NCBI RefSeq assembly: GCF_900109115.1
Contig: NZ_FNYV01000002.1
Span: 558,001 to 622,000, forward strand
Reading direction: 5' to 3'
Source: Micromonospora phaseoli
GTDB taxonomy: Bacteria > Actinomycetota > Actinomycetes > Mycobacteriales > Micromonosporaceae
DNA: 64,000 nucleotides
The position numbers were made by a program, and so were the translations under genes. Positions within the stretch are counted from its first letter, which is position 1, and every line of letters starts with the position of its first letter. Below the pieces are notes generated by a model that was given only the letters and a program-made list of their open reading frames with translations, did not search any database and had not been told where the DNA came from. Shown one piece after another: positions 33,731 to 43,506 of this stretch.

Positions 33731-34663
33731 TCAGGCAGCTTGGAAGACTGTGTCCAGGTGCCACTCGAGGAACTCGGCGTTGGGCCGGTCGGCCCGCCGC
33801 TCCGGGAGCGCGATGGACGTCCCGGCCTTCGCGTAGAACTGGTCACCGTTGCCGAACTCGCTTCGCAACCGAGGGCTGACCATCAACCGGTGCTTCGGGT
33901 CGACGCCCAGGTATCCCCGATCAAAGAGAATGTGGACGTCCGACTTGAGCAATAGGCCGTTGTCGATCCGATGCTCCCCGCCCTGGGGGAGCGGCCGAAT
34001 GTGAGCCGCCTGCAGCACGGGCTGGACCTTGTTGCCGGTGATGGCGCAACGCCGTCCGTAGGCACCCAGCACCACGGCCTTGAACGACTGTTGGCCGAGG
34101 CGCTGTGGAACGAGCCGCGGGTCACCGTACACCGGCCCGGGCCGATGCCACGGCTCGCTGAGGTCCAGCTCGATGGCCACGCCCAACAGGCGGTGCAGCA
34201 GGAGATCGAAGTACCCAGCCACGGAAGGATCGGCAATCTCATACGTCTTGCCCTGCACCACGTTGGATGCGAAATCCGGGGGTGGGCCGATGGTCGAATC
34301 TCCGGGGAAGAAGACGCTGTCACGGACGAAGATGCAGCCGATGACCGGGTCCTCGTCGAGTCCGATCCGCTGCTTGCGGTAGCGCCCGACGCTGCGGCGC
34401 ATCTCGTCCAGGCTGGCGACACCATTGGCCTCGCCGAACAACTCCCACGCCTCCGAGATCCTCAACTGGGTGAAGCCGCTGAAGAAGCCTCCTCCGACGA
34501 TCCGGTTGAGCGGATGGTGCGCCTTGAAGAAGAAGGGCTCGCCAGGCGTGAGAGCACGGAAGCTACCGCCGGAGGGCCGCCAGAAGTTGACCTCAGTCAG
34601 GCCGGGACGCGCGGCCAGGAACCGGTACCACTTCTCATCAGTCACGCCGACAAACGACTTCAC
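33731..34663 (-). CDS. HNH endonuclease family protein
   Basis: This 310-residue protein carries a C-terminal HNH-type motif (CAITGNKVQPVLQAAHIRPL, then HRIDNGLLLKSDVHILFDRGYLGVDP, about residues 225-270). The N-terminal region has FWRPSGGSFRALTPGEPFFFKAHHPLNRIVGGGFF, which looks like an EVE/PUA-like base-reading fold. GTG 34663 gives the start MKSFVGVTDEKWYRFL-type seen in relatives; the frame is open further upstream and the ribosome binding site is weak. The combination suggests a modification-dependent restriction or defence nuclease, but no methylase or second restriction subunit is next to it. The DUF574 methyltransferase downstream is of the small-molecule type. Confidence 0.8.
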   Translation of the reverse strand: MKSFVGVTDEKWYRFLAARPGLTEVNFWRPSGGSFRALTPGEPFFFKAHHPLNRIVGGGFFSGFTQLRISEAWELFGEANGVASLDEMRRSVGRYRKQRIGLDEDPVIGCIFVRDSVFFPGDSTIGPPPDFASNVVQGKTYEIADPSVAGYFDLLLHRLLGVAIELDLSEPWHRPGPVYGDPRLVPQRLGQQSFKAVVLGAYGRRCAITGNKVQPVLQAAHIRPLPQGGEHRIDNGLLLKSDVHILFDRGYLGVDPKHRLMVSPRLRSEFGNGDQFYAKAGTSIALPERRADRPNAEFLEWHLDTVFQAA

Positions 34664-34754
34664 TCCGTCAGCGTGAAACAAACTCGATCTACCCCGCCAC
34701 GCCCGAACGGTCGGTTCTCGGCGGCCAGGTCTGCTACGGGAGCCATGGGGCTGA

Positions 34755-34815
34755 GATCTGTGGCAGTCGAGGTGGCCTCCGGCCGGCGTGTCGAGCGCGG
34801 AGACTGCCACAGATC
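34755..34815. repeat. 14-bp perfect inverted repeat with a 33-bp spacer
   Basis: GATCTGTGGCAGTC at 34755-34768 and its exact reverse complement at 34802-34815 lie between the HNH gene and the divergently transcribed methyltransferase gene. Possible roles are a regulatory site, cruciform or scar of a small mobile element; the spacer contains no ORF. Confidence 0.6.
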
Positions 34816-34932
34816 GGCAGGCGAGCCACCCGGTCGGCGGCGCGGCGTCGAGAGTGGATGTGGTCTGAGTACCATGGGCCGATCTTGTGTAGCGCTCCCA
34901 ACGTGAGCGAATCTCTCCGATTGGAGCCCGGC

Positions 34933-35730
34933 ATGGCCAGCCCGGATGCGGAACTCACCGCGAAGCTCGAGCCCGAGGTGCCGCACGCCGCACGGATCTG
35001 GAACTACTGGATGGGCGGGAAGGACAACTTCCAGTCCGACCGGGCGGCCGGTGACGCCGTGGCCGAGGTCTATCCCGAGATCGTGGTGATGGCCCAGCAG
35101 TCCCGCAAGTTTCTCATCCAGGCCGTGCGTCACCTGGCCGCCGAGGCGGGCATCCGGCAGTTCCTGGACATCGGCACCGGCCTGCCCACCATGCAGAACA
35201 CCCACGAGGTCGCCCAGGCGATCACGCCCGACGCGCGGATCGTCTACGTGGACAACGACCCGATGGTGCTGGTGCACGCCCGGGCCCTGCTGTCCAGCAC
35301 GACCTCCGAGGGGGTCACCACCTACGTGCCCGCCGACTACCACGATCCGGAGACGATCCTGGCCGAGGCGGCGCAGACGCTGGACTTCGACCAGCCGATC
35401 GCCGTGATGTTCATGGGCGTGATGGGGTACGAGCCCGACCTGAACGTGGTGCGCTCCATCGTGACCACGGTCATGGGCGCCACCGCGTCCGGCAGCCACC
35501 TGGTGCTCTGGGACGGTACCGACACCAGCCCGGAGGTGGTCTTCGGCGCCAATCGGCTGGCCGAGAGCGGCGGCGTCCCGTACATCCTGCGCAGCCCGGA
35601 GCAGCTCGCCAGCTGCTTCGAGGGGCTGACTCTGGTGGAGCCCGGCCTGGTGCCGATCCCGCTGTGGCGTCCGGCGGATCCCGACGCGGTAGCGATCGAC
35701 GCGTACGGCGCGGTGGGCCGCAAGCCCTGA
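34933..35730 (+). CDS. SAM-dependent methyltransferase, DUF574 type
   Basis: This 265-residue protein has the DUF574 (Methyltransf_19) hallmarks: [23 protein letters not shown] near the N-terminus, the SAM-binding [19 protein letters not shown] (about residues 77-95), [17 protein letters not shown] and [19 protein letters not shown] 34933 follows GGAG at 6 bases. The family is very common in actinomycetes; no substrate is known to me. It lies 22 bp upstream of the PatB-like gene and is probably co-transcribed with it. Confidence 0.9.
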   Translation: MASPDAELTAKLEPEVPHAARIWNYWMGGKDNFQSDRAAGDAVAEVYPEIVVMAQQSRKFLIQAVRHLAAEAGIRQFLDIGTGLPTMQNTHEVAQAITPDARIVYVDNDPMVLVHARALLSSTTSEGVTTYVPADYHDPETILAEAAQTLDFDQPIAVMFMGVMGYEPDLNVVRSIVTTVMGATASGSHLVLWDGTDTSPEVVFGANRLAESGGVPYILRSPEQLASCFEGLTLVEPGLVPIPLWRPADPDAVAIDAYGAVGRKP

Positions 35731-35752
35731 CCGGCCGACGACCGTCAACGCG

Positions 35753-36973
35753 ATGAACCCGCTGACCCAGCTCTCCCTCGCCGAGCTGCGGCAACGCACC
35801 AGCGTCAAGTGGCGGATGTACGCCGCCGACGTGCTGCCCCTCTGGGTGGCCGAGATGGACGTGCCGCTGGCTGCGCCGGTCGCCGAGGCGCTGCACGCCG
35901 CCGTCGACCGAGGGGACACCGGCTACCAGCACGGGACGGCGTACGCCGAGGCGCTCGGTGACTTCGCCGCCCGCCGGTGGGCCTGGCCCGACCTGCGGGT
36001 CGAGCACACCACGGTCGTCCCCGACGTGATGCTCGGCATCGTCGAGGTGATCCGGCTGCTGACCGGGCCCGGTGACGCGGTCGTGGTCTGCGCACCGGTC
36101 TACCCGCCCTTCTACGCCTTCGTCGGCCACGACGGGCGGCGGGTGATCGAGGCGCCGCTCGGGCCGGACCTGCGGATGGATCTCGCCGCCCTGGACGAGG
36201 CGTTCCGTCTGGCGGGCGAGGCCGGCCGGCGGGCGGTGTTCCTGTTGTGCAACCCGCACAACCCGACCGGCGTCGTCCACCGCCGCGACGAGCTCGAAGC
36301 GGTGGCCGAGCTGGCCCGGCGGTACGGGGTCCGGGTGGTCTCCGACGAGATCCACGCCCCCCTCGTGCTGCCCGGAGCGCGGTTCACCCCGTACCTCACG
36401 GTCGCCGGTGCCGGGGACGGGTTCGCCGTGCTCTCCGCGTCGAAGGCGTGGAACCTGGCCGGGCTCAAGTCGGCGCTCGTGGTCGCCGGCCCGCAGGCGG
36501 TGGCCGACCTGCGCCGGATGCCGGAGGAGGTCGGCCACGGGCCGAGTCATCTGGGCGTCATCGCGCACACCGCCGCGTTCCGCGACGGCGGGCAGTGGCT
36601 CGACCAACTGCTCGACGGCCTGCACGCCAACCGGGAACTGCTGGCGACGCTGCTGGCGGAGCATCTGCCGACCATCGGGTACCGCCCGCCGGAGGGCACC
36701 TACCTCGCCTGGCTGGACTGCACCACCCTCGGCCTGGACAGCGGCCAGACCAACGACCCGACCAACGGCGAGCCCGGCGTGGTGACCGACCTCGCCGGGC
36801 CGGCGAGGATGTTCCTCGACCGGGCCCGGGTGGCCCTCAGCTCCGGGCACGTCTTCGGCACCGGTGGCGCTGGTTTCGTACGGCTCAACTTCGCCACCTC
36901 CCCCGCGATCCTGACCGAGGCCGTTACCCGGATGGGTCGCACCGTCGGCGAGTGCCGGCGCTCAGTCGCGTAG
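35753..36973 (+). CDS. PatB/MalY-like PLP-dependent C-S lyase (class I/II aminotransferase fold)
   Basis: The 406-residue protein has the typical [25 protein letters not shown] start of cystathionine beta-lyase-like MalY/PatB enzymes, then [13 protein letters not shown] (about 164-176), [12 protein letters not shown] (198-209) and the PLP lysine Lys231 in [11 protein letters not shown]. Such enzymes cleave beta C-S bonds of cystathionine or cysteine conjugates to pyruvate, ammonia and a thiol. It ends 12 bp inside the convergent monooxygenase gene, whose operon has peptidases and a peptide importer, so it may take part in breaking down sulfur-containing peptide conjugates; this link is inference. 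Confidence 0.87.
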   Translation: MNPLTQLSLAELRQRTSVKWRMYAADVLPLWVAEMDVPLAAPVAEALHAAVDRGDTGYQHGTAYAEALGDFAARRWAWPDLRVEHTTVVPDVMLGIVEVIRLLTGPGDAVVVCAPVYPPFYAFVGHDGRRVIEAPLGPDLRMDLAALDEAFRLAGEAGRRAVFLLCNPHNPTGVVHRRDELEAVAELARRYGVRVVSDEIHAPLVLPGARFTPYLTVAGAGDGFAVLSASKAWNLAGLKSALVVAGPQAVADLRRMPEEVGHGPSHLGVIAHTAAFRDGGQWLDQLLDGLHANRELLATLLAEHLPTIGYRPPEGTYLAWLDCTTLGLDSGQTNDPTNGEPGVVTDLAGPARMFLDRARVALSSGHVFGTGGAGFVRLNFATSPAILTEAVTRMGRTVGECRRSVA

Positions 36974-37945
36974 CAGCGGCAGCACCCGCCGGCCGAGCAG
37001 GTCGATCCCGCCCTGCGGGGTCAACCCGTGCGGTGTGCCGAACTCCACCCGGCTGGCCCCGGCGTCGAAGACCGCCGCGGCCTGCGCGGCGACCTGTTCG
37101 GGTGTGCCGGAGAAGGCGAACAGGTCGAGCAGGTCGTCGCCGATCAGCGCGCCGGCCAGGTCGTCCTCCCGCCGGGTGACGTGCTGCTGGATCCGGGCCA
37201 GCAGCTCCGGGTCCAGCTCGACGGTCGGGTCGAGGGCGGCGACCACCGCGAGGTACATGGCCACCTCGGTACGGGCCACCCGCCGGGCCAGCGCACCGTC
37301 GGAGTCGACGACGGTGACCGCGCCCAGCACCACCCCGGTGCCCGGCCCGGCCGCCGCGTCGTCCAGCCAGGCCCGCATCGTCTTGGCCATCGCCGGGTTC
37401 GCCGACCCGCCGACCTTGACCTCGCTGGCGTACCCGGCGGCGGACCGGGCGGTCTGCTGACCCCACGTGCCGACCAGCACCGGCACGTCGGCGCGGGCCG
37501 GGGCGTAGCGCAGGGCGGTGCCGGGCGCCACGGTGAACTCCCGGCCCTGGAAGCCGCCGTCGTCACCGGCGAGCAGCCGGCGGACGATCTGGACGGTCTC
37601 GGCGATCCGGCGCAACGGTCGGGCCTGCGGCACCCCGACCTGCTGCAACCAGGTGCCCCGGGCCAGACCGAGGTACGCGCGGCCGTGCGAGGCCAGGTCG
37701 AGGGCGGCGACCTGGCCGGCCACCTCCACCGGGTGCAGGGTGAAGGGGTTGAGGCAGGCCGCGCCGAGCCGGATCCGGCGGGTGTGCCGGGCCGCCACCA
37801 GCAGCGGGAAGATCGGCGGCTGGTACATCAGGTCACCGAAGACCGACAGCACGTCGAAGCCGTGCCGTTCGGCCAGCTCGGCCAGCTCGGCGTACTCGTC
37901 GGCGGACTTGTCCGACTGCAGGCCGACCCCCACCAGCCGGCTCAC
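36962..37945 (-). CDS. Luciferase-like (LLM class), probably F420-dependent oxidoreductase
   Basis: This 327-residue TIM-barrel protein of the bacterial luciferase superfamily shows [24 protein letters not shown], then [41 protein letters not shown] and [11 protein letters not shown], which place it with F420-dependent LLM enzymes rather than FMN alkanesulfonate monooxygenases. GTG 37945 follows GAGGAG at 5 bases and overlaps the preceding gene by 4 bp. It is the last gene of the ten-gene peptide-uptake operon and may oxidise or reduce the released product. Confidence 0.85.
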   Translation of the reverse strand: MSRLVGVGLQSDKSADEYAELAELAERHGFDVLSVFGDLMYQPPIFPLLVAARHTRRIRLGAACLNPFTLHPVEVAGQVAALDLASHGRAYLGLARGTWLQQVGVPQARPLRRIAETVQIVRRLLAGDDGGFQGREFTVAPGTALRYAPARADVPVLVGTWGQQTARSAAGYASEVKVGGSANPAMAKTMRAWLDDAAAGPGTGVVLGAVTVVDSDGALARRVARTEVAMYLAVVAALDPTVELDPELLARIQQHVTRREDDLAGALIGDDLLDLFAFSGTPEQVAAQAAAVFDAGASRVEFGTPHGLTPQGGIDLLGRRVLPLLRD

Positions 37946-38268
37946 GTCAGCTCCTCGGTGGGGATCTGCCGCCGGCCGGTGCGTTCGATCCGCATGATGA
38001 CCCGCTCGTCCGGGTCCGGGCAGGCGACGTGGCTGTCGCGGGCCATCCAGTCCCCCTCTGCGAGGGCCCGCTGCTTGGCCGGCAGCAGCGGCAGGCACGC
38101 GGCGAGCGCGTACAGGCAGAAGTGCTGGCCGTCGGGGATGCTGAGCCGGCACGACTCGGTCAGGTCGACGTGGTCCCCGGGCTTCATGCCGCACACCGAG
38201 CGTCCCTCGATGCGTTCCACCACGACCCGCAGGTCGTAGACGTCGGTGGTGGGCTGTTCGTCGCTCAT
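37942..38268 (-). CDS. TIGR04076-like small protein
   Basis: This 108-residue protein has the pattern of the TIGR04076 family: YDLRVVVERIEGRSVCGMKPGDHVDL, then CRLSIPDGQHFCLYALAACLPLLPAKQR and ACPDPDERVIMRIERTG. The conserved cysteines (about residues 26, 40, 51, 58 and 83) suggest metal or disulfide binding. No function is known to me. It overlaps both neighbours by 4 bp and so is a tightly bound part of the operon. Confidence 0.8.
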   Translation of the reverse strand: MSDEQPTTDVYDLRVVVERIEGRSVCGMKPGDHVDLTESCRLSIPDGQHFCLYALAACLPLLPAKQRALAEGDWMARDSHVACPDPDERVIMRIERTGRRQIPTEELT

Positions 38269-38639
38269 CGGACGGCCTCCGCGTGGTGGTGCACGATCCG
38301 CCAGCCGGCATCGTCGCGGCGCAGCACGTCGGTGACCCGGAAGCAGGTGTCCGGCCGGTCCTCGCCGTGGCGGGCCCGCAGCACGTACCGGACCAGGCCG
38401 GTGTCGCCCCACGCGTCGGCGTGGAACTGTTCCGGCGCCACGGTGACCGGTGCCGGTCCGGCCGCCTCGGCGGCCCGGCGGTCGCGCAGCGCGTGCAGGT
38501 CGGCCAGGCCGTGCAGCAGGCGATCGGCGTCGGACTCCCAGATGGTCAGGTCGGGGTGCAGGTGGGTGTCGAAGGCGGACCGATCCCCCAGTGATCGGTA
38601 CATGTCGCTGATCGTGGTGGTGAGTTCGTCGACGGTCAT
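38265..38639 (-). CDS. NTF2-like / SnoaL-type protein
   Basis: This 124-residue single-domain protein fits the cone-shaped NTF2 fold: LTTTISDMYRSLGDRSAFDTHLHPDLTIWESDADRLLHGLADL near the start, then RVTDVLRRDDAGWRIVHHHAEAV at the end, as in DUF4440/SnoaL-like proteins that act as isomerases, hydrolases or binding helpers. It starts 4 bp after the DUF885 stop and overlaps the next gene by 4 bp. Confidence 0.8.
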   Translation of the reverse strand: MTVDELTTTISDMYRSLGDRSAFDTHLHPDLTIWESDADRLLHGLADLHALRDRRAAEAAGPAPVTVAPEQFHADAWGDTGLVRYVLRARHGEDRPDTCFRVTDVLRRDDAGWRIVHHHAEAVR

Positions 38640-38643
38640 CGGG

Positions 38644-40314
38644 TCACTTCCGGTCGAGGGCGGCGGCGGGTCGGAACGTCTCGGTGAGGCGGTCACGCAG
38701 CGGCTCCAGGCCCATCGGCCCGAGCGCCAGCGCGGTGTGGTGGAAGCGTTTGCGGTCGAAGGCGGCACCGGCGCGCCGTTCGGCGTCCCGGCGGGTCTGC
38801 TGCCACAGCCGGGCGCCGACCTTGAAGGCGAGGGCCTGTGCCGGCCAGCCGAGGTAGCGGTCGACCTCGAAGCGGGCGGTCGCGGCGTCCAGCCCGACGA
38901 CCCGGGTCAGGAAGTCCACGGCCAGCTCGGGGCTCCACCGTCGCGCGGCGGTGAACCCGTTGCCGGCCGGGATCGGCAGGTCGAGGTGCAGGCCCAGGTC
39001 GATGACGACGCGGGCGGCCCGCCACAGCTGTCCGTCGAGCATGCCGAGCCGCTCCGCCGGGCCGGTGTAGAGGCCGAGTTCGTCGGCGAGCCGTTCGGCG
39101 TAGTGCGCCCAGCCTTCGGCGTAGCCGTGCACGTGGCAGCGGGTGCGCTGCCACGGGTGCAGCTCGGCGGTGGTGAGGGAGATGGCGTGCTGGAGGTGGT
39201 GGCCGGGCAGGCCCTCGTGGCACAGCGTCCCGACGTGGCGCCACACCGGCACGGTCGCCTCGCCCGGCGGCACCGACCACCAGATCCCACCGGGGCGGGT
39301 CAGCCCCGAGTCGGGCGGGGTGTAGTACATGACGCCGGCGGCGGCCGGACTGATCCGGCATTCGACGTGCCGGGTGGCGGGCGGGATGTCGAAGTGGACG
39401 CCGTCGAGCAGGTCCGTGAGCTGTGCGGTCCGTTCCCGCAGCCACGCCTCCAGCGCGGTGCCGACCGGCACCCGGTACGCGGGGTCGGCGTCCAGTGCGG
39501 CCCGCGCGGTGGGCGCGTCGGGGTGGCCGCATTCGGCCGCCGCGGCGCGCAGCTCGGTGACGGTGCGCGCCAGCTCCGCCCAGCCGTACGCGTACAGCTC
39601 GTCGAGGTCGACGGTGGCGCCGAGGAAGGCGCGGGCGGTGACCTGGTAGAGGTCGCGGCCGACCCCGTCGACATCGGGCGCGGCCGGCGCCAGTTCGGTA
39701 CGCAGGAAGGCAACGAACTCCGCCGTGCCGGCGGTGGCCAGCCGCGCCCCGTCGGCCAGCCGGTCACCGAGCGGGCCGCCCGGGTAGCCGGCGACGAGAC
39801 CGCCGTAGAAGTCGGCGGTGATCCAGGTGGTGCACTGCTCGGCGACGGCCAGCACCTGCCGGCGGGCGACCAGCTGCCCGCGCTGCGCGGAGCGGCGCAG
39901 CGTGGCCGCGTACTGGTGCAGGGTGGTGGGCAGCCGGTGCAGGTGGGCGGCGACGACCGCCCAGTCGTCGGCGCTGGCCCGGGGCAGGTTGTCGAAGACC
40001 TGTCGGGCCAGGTGCACCGGGGTGGCCAGCGGGGCGAGCAGCCGGGTGGTGAAGCCGGCGTCGTGCAGCGCGACGTCGCTGGCCAGCCGGTCGGCCAGCG
40101 CACCGGCGAGGGCGCGTTCGGCCGGGCTCTGCGCGCTGGCCGTGGCGACGGCGGTCGCGGTCGCGCGGGCCAGCTCCGCGCGGGCGTCGAACGCCTCCGG
40201 CGACAGGTCGGCCAGCTGCGACTCGGGGGTACGCCCGGCGGCCTCGGCGGCCTCCGGGTCGAGTGCGGCCAGGGCGTGCAGGTAGTCGTCGGCGACCGCG
40301 GTGATGCCGGTCAT
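38644..40314 (-). CDS. DUF885 metallopeptidase-like protein
   Basis: This 556-residue protein has the DUF885 signature CHEGLPGHHLQHAISL (about residue 356), a zinc-binding HExxxxH-like motif, followed by RTRCHVHGYAEGWAHYAERLADELGLY and the FKVGARLWQ end region. DUF885 proteins are predicted zinc peptidases of small or modified peptides. There is no signal peptide, so it should act in the cytoplasm on imported substrate. The start overlaps the amidohydrolase stop by 4 bp. With the amidohydrolase and the importer it fits breakdown of oligopeptide-like molecules. Confidence 0.86.
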   Translation of the reverse strand: MTGITAVADDYLHALAALDPEAAEAAGRTPESQLADLSPEAFDARAELARATATAVATASAQSPAERALAGALADRLASDVALHDAGFTTRLLAPLATPVHLARQVFDNLPRASADDWAVVAAHLHRLPTTLHQYAATLRRSAQRGQLVARRQVLAVAEQCTTWITADFYGGLVAGYPGGPLGDRLADGARLATAGTAEFVAFLRTELAPAAPDVDGVGRDLYQVTARAFLGATVDLDELYAYGWAELARTVTELRAAAAECGHPDAPTARAALDADPAYRVPVGTALEAWLRERTAQLTDLLDGVHFDIPPATRHVECRISPAAAGVMYYTPPDSGLTRPGGIWWSVPPGEATVPVWRHVGTLCHEGLPGHHLQHAISLTTAELHPWQRTRCHVHGYAEGWAHYAERLADELGLYTGPAERLGMLDGQLWRAARVVIDLGLHLDLPIPAGNGFTAARRWSPELAVDFLTRVVGLDAATARFEVDRYLGWPAQALAFKVGARLWQQTRRDAERRAGAAFDRKRFHHTALALGPMGLEPLRDRLTETFRPAAALDRK

Positions 40315-41549
40315 CGGGGCGTCCGCACGCGGTGGTGGTCGTCGCGGTGGACCACGCCGCCCTTCATCACCACGTGCAGGGTGCGTAGCGCGGAGACCGA
40401 GCGGGTCGGGTCGTCGCGCAGCACCAGCAGGTCGGCGTGCTTACCGGCCTCGACGCTGCCGAGCGTGTCGGCCTGCCCGAGCCACTGCGCGGGGCGGATG
40501 GTGGCGGCCTTCAACGCGTCCGCTACCGGCATCCCGGCGTCCACCATGAACTCCAGCTCGCGGACGGTCGCGGTGGTCTCGTCGTAGCCGGCGTGCGGCG
40601 GCATGTCGCTGCCCAGCGCGATCGGTACGCCGTTGCGGATGGCGTGCTGGAGGCTCTCCCAGTGCCGGGGGCCGGCGGCGAGGGCGCGGTCCATCAGCCA
40701 GCCGGGCACCCCGGAGTCGCGGAAGAACTGTTCGCAGCGGCTGACCACGATGGTCGGTACGTACCAGACGCCCCGCTCGGCCATCAGACGGGTGACCTCG
40801 TCGGTCAGTTCGTAGCCGTGCTCGACGCAGTCGAGTCCGAGTTCGACGGCCCGGCGTACGGTGTCGGCCGGACCGGCGTGCGCGGTGACCTTGCGTCCCC
40901 AGTCGTGGGCGACGCTGATGACGGCGGCCATCTCGTCGTCCAGCAGCTGTGGGGTGTCGATCGCCTCGTACTGGCCGGCGATGCCGCCGGAGACGCACAC
41001 CTTGATCAGGTCGGCGCCGGCCCGGATCTGCGCCCGGGTGAGCCGGCGGAACCCGTCGGCGCCGTCGGCCTCCAGGGCGTCGGCCTCCCAGCCGTGGCCG
41101 CCGGTGCAGCACAGCGCGTGCCCGGCGGTGAAGATCCGGGGGCCGTCCACCGCGCCGGCCTCGATGCCCCGGCGCAGCGCGAAGTCGGCGTAGCGTCCCT
41201 CGCCGACGAGCCGGGCGGTGGTGACCCCGGCGTGCAGGGTGCGCCGCGCCGAGTCGGCCATCAGCAGCACCAGCTCGGCCAGGTTGGACCGGTGCACCGT
41301 GTCGGCGAGGTGGCCGGGCAGCCCGAGCGACAGGTGTACGTGCATGTTGGTCAGGCCGGGCATCACGACGTCGCCGCCGAGGTCGACCACGGTGGCGTCG
41401 CCGGCCTCGGCGAGCACGTCGTCGACGGGGCCGACGGCGCGGATCATCCCGTCGGCGCCGACCCACACGCCCCGGTCGGGTTGCAGCCGGTCGTCGACGC
41501 CGTCGTAGAGGGCGAGGTTGACCAGGACCTGTTCGCTGGCGGAGTGCAT
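40311..41549 (-). CDS. Metal-dependent amidohydrolase (prolidase/imidazolonepropionase-like)
   Basis: This 412-residue amidohydrolase has the metal motif LTNMHVHLS (HxH, about 67-75), a likely carboxylated lysine in GADLIKVCVSGG (about 178-189), AHAGPADTVRRAVELGLDCVEHGYEL and the aspartate in IALGSDMPPHAG. The layout matches the prolidase-like cytosolic dipeptidase and imidazolonepropionase branch. ATG 41549 follows GAGGAA; GTG 41552 is also possible. It lies between the ATPase and peptidase genes and probably cleaves the imported amide or dipeptide. Confidence 0.88.
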   Translation of the reverse strand: MHSASEQVLVNLALYDGVDDRLQPDRGVWVGADGMIRAVGPVDDVLAEAGDATVVDLGGDVVMPGLTNMHVHLSLGLPGHLADTVHRSNLAELVLLMADSARRTLHAGVTTARLVGEGRYADFALRRGIEAGAVDGPRIFTAGHALCCTGGHGWEADALEADGADGFRRLTRAQIRAGADLIKVCVSGGIAGQYEAIDTPQLLDDEMAAVISVAHDWGRKVTAHAGPADTVRRAVELGLDCVEHGYELTDEVTRLMAERGVWYVPTIVVSRCEQFFRDSGVPGWLMDRALAAGPRHWESLQHAIRNGVPIALGSDMPPHAGYDETTATVRELEFMVDAGMPVADALKAATIRPAQWLGQADTLGSVEAGKHADLLVLRDDPTRSVSALRTLHVVMKGGVVHRDDHHRVRTPR

Positions 41550-41559
41550 CACGGCTTCC

Positions 41560-42528
41560 TCAGTGGGCGGCGGGCGCGGTGGCCGGGGTCATGGTGGGTT
41601 CGGTGAGCCAGCAGGCGGCGCTGCGGCCACCCAGCTCGACGGTGGGCGGCTCGTCGCCGCAGGGGGCGAAGGCGTGCGGGCAGCGCGGCCGGAACCGGCA
41701 GCCGGTGGGAGCGTTGGCCGGGTCGGGCACCTCGCCGGCGAGGGTGGCGGGCAGCCGTGGGGCGGGCCCGATCTGCGGCACCGCGTCGATCAGCGCCCGG
41801 GTGTACGGGTGCCGGGGGTCGCGCCACAGCTCGCGGGTGGGCGCGGTCTCGACGATCCGACCGAGGTACATCACGGCGGTGACGTCGGCGATCTCGTGCA
41901 CCAGCGCCAGGTCGTGGGAGATGAACAGCATGCCCATGTCGAGGTCGCGGACCAGCCCGACGAGCAGGTTGACCACCTGGGCCTGCGACGAGGCGTCCAG
42001 CGCGGTGACCGGCTCGTCGGCGATGATCATCCGGGGTTGCGGGGCGAGCGCCCGGGCGATGGCGAGGCGCTGCCGTTGCCCGCCGGAGAACTGGTGCGGG
42101 TACCGGTCGGCGGCCGACGCCGGCATGCCGACCCGGTCGAGCAGTTCGTGCACCCGGTTGCGGCGGGCCACGCCGGTCACCGCCGCCGGTACGCCGTCGA
42201 GCAGTTGCGCGCCGATGGTGCGCCGGGGGTTCAGTGAGGCGTACGGGTTCTGGAAGACCATCTGCAGGCCGATCTCGGTGTCCGGCCGGCGACGCCAGCC
42301 CAGCGGGGTGACCGGCACCCCGGCGAGGCGGACCGTGCCGGCGCTCGGCGCGGCCAGCCCGACCGCGACCCGGGCCAGCGACGACTTGCCGCAGCCGGAC
42401 TCACCGACCAGACCGACGATCTGCCCGGCCGCCACGTCGAGGCTGACCCCGACGACCGCCCGCAGCCGGCCACGTCCCCGGGACCGGTACTCGACCTCCA
42501 CGTCGCTGATCTCCAGCAGGCTGTTCAT
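41560..42528 (-). CDS. Oligopeptide/dipeptide ABC transporter ATP-binding protein (OppF/DppF-like)
   Basis: This 322-residue ATPase has Walker [10 protein letters not shown], the Q-loop MVFQNPYASLNPRRTI, signature FSGGQRQRLAIARAL, Walker B MIIADEPVTALD and ISHDLALV. The C-terminal oligo_HPY-type extension has PTGCRFRPRCPHAFAPC. The longer open frame on its 5' side is a shadow; ATG 42528 overlaps the stop of the preceding ATPase gene by 4 bp. It forms a heterodimer with that ATPase. Confidence 0.93.
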   Translation of the reverse strand: MNSLLEISDVEVEYRSRGRGRLRAVVGVSLDVAAGQIVGLVGESGCGKSSLARVAVGLAAPSAGTVRLAGVPVTPLGWRRRPDTEIGLQMVFQNPYASLNPRRTIGAQLLDGVPAAVTGVARRNRVHELLDRVGMPASAADRYPHQFSGGQRQRLAIARALAPQPRMIIADEPVTALDASSQAQVVNLLVGLVRDLDMGMLFISHDLALVHEIADVTAVMYLGRIVETAPTRELWRDPRHPYTRALIDAVPQIGPAPRLPATLAGEVPDPANAPTGCRFRPRCPHAFAPCGDEPPTVELGGRSAACWLTEPTMTPATAPAAH

Positions 42529-43505
42529 CGGGTCGCCACCTCCAACTGTGGACGGACCACGCAGGCCACCGACCGGTCGACGCCCACCGGCGACAGGGGT
42601 GGCGGTGCGCTTGCGCAGGACGGCTCGGCGTACCCGCAGCGGGGTTGGAACGGGCAGCCCGGCGGTGCCTGCCCCGGTGCCGGCGGGCCGCCGGGGATGG
42701 GCCGCAGCGTGCCCACCGCCTGGGTGCCGTGCGGGCGGGCGCCGAGCAGCGCCGCCGTGTACGGGTGGGTGGGTGCGGTGAGCAGCGCGCCGGTCGGGCC
42801 GGTCTCCACCACCCGCCCGGCGTAGAAGACGTAGCCTCGGGTGGTCAGCGCGCTGAGCACCCCCAGGTCGTGGGTGATGAACGCGACGGCCAGCCCGGTC
42901 TCGGCGCGCAGCCGGTCGAACAGGGCGAGGATGCCGGCCTGGACGGTGACGTCGAGGGCGGTGGTCGGCTCGTCGGCGATCAGCAGTCGGGGGCGGGCGG
43001 CCAGGGCGATGGCGATGGCCGCCCGCTGCCGCATGCCACCGGAGAACTGGTGCGGGTAGGCCCGCAGGGCGCGTTCCGGGTCGGGGATGCGCACCTGGTC
43101 GAGCAGCTCCACCGCCCGCCGGGTCGCGGCCCGGCGGTCCAGCCGCAGGTGTACCCGCATGTGCTCGGTGAGCTGGCGGCCGATGGTGAGCATCGGGTGC
43201 AGGGCGGCGCTCGGATCCTGGAACACCATGGCGATGCCCGCGCCACGGACCCGCTGCCAGCCCCGGTTGTCCAGACCCAGCAGGTCGGTGCCGGCGAACC
43301 GGGCCGAGCCGGTGACCTGCGCGCCCTCCGGGAGCAGCCCGAGCAGGGTCTGCGCGGTGAGGCTCTTGCCGCAACCGCTCTCCCCCGCGATGCCGACGAG
43401 CTCCCCCTCCTCGACGGTGAGCGACACGTCGTGCAGGATCGGCAGCGGCCCGCGCGGGCCGGGCAGGGTGACGGCGAGGGAGTCGACGTCGAGCAGCGGC
43501 GCCAT
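42525..43505 (-). CDS. Oligopeptide/dipeptide ABC transporter ATP-binding protein (OppD/DppD-like)
   Basis: This 326-residue ATPase has Walker [30 protein letters not shown], signature [15 protein letters not shown], Walker [21 protein letters not shown] and the C-terminal cysteine-rich [17 protein letters not shown] of Dpp/Opp proteins. It starts 1 bp after the stop of the second permease gene and is co-translated with OppF. Confidence 0.93.
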   Translation of the reverse strand: MAPLLDVDSLAVTLPGPRGPLPILHDVSLTVEEGELVGIAGESGCGKSLTAQTLLGLLPEGAQVTGSARFAGTDLLGLDNRGWQRVRGAGIAMVFQDPSAALHPMLTIGRQLTEHMRVHLRLDRRAATRRAVELLDQVRIPDPERALRAYPHQFSGGMRQRAAIAIALAARPRLLIADEPTTALDVTVQAGILALFDRLRAETGLAVAFITHDLGVLSALTTRGYVFYAGRVVETGPTGALLTAPTHPYTAALLGARPHGTQAVGTLRPIPGGPPAPGQAPPGCPFQPRCGYAEPSCASAPPPLSPVGVDRSVACVVRPQLEVATR

Positions 43506-43506
43506 C

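Noticed and set aside
33120-33879. Extended open frames around the small membrane protein and HNH gene on both strands
   Set aside because: They lack ribosome binding sites and protein-like composition. The chosen starts give a transmembrane helix or a family-like N-terminus.
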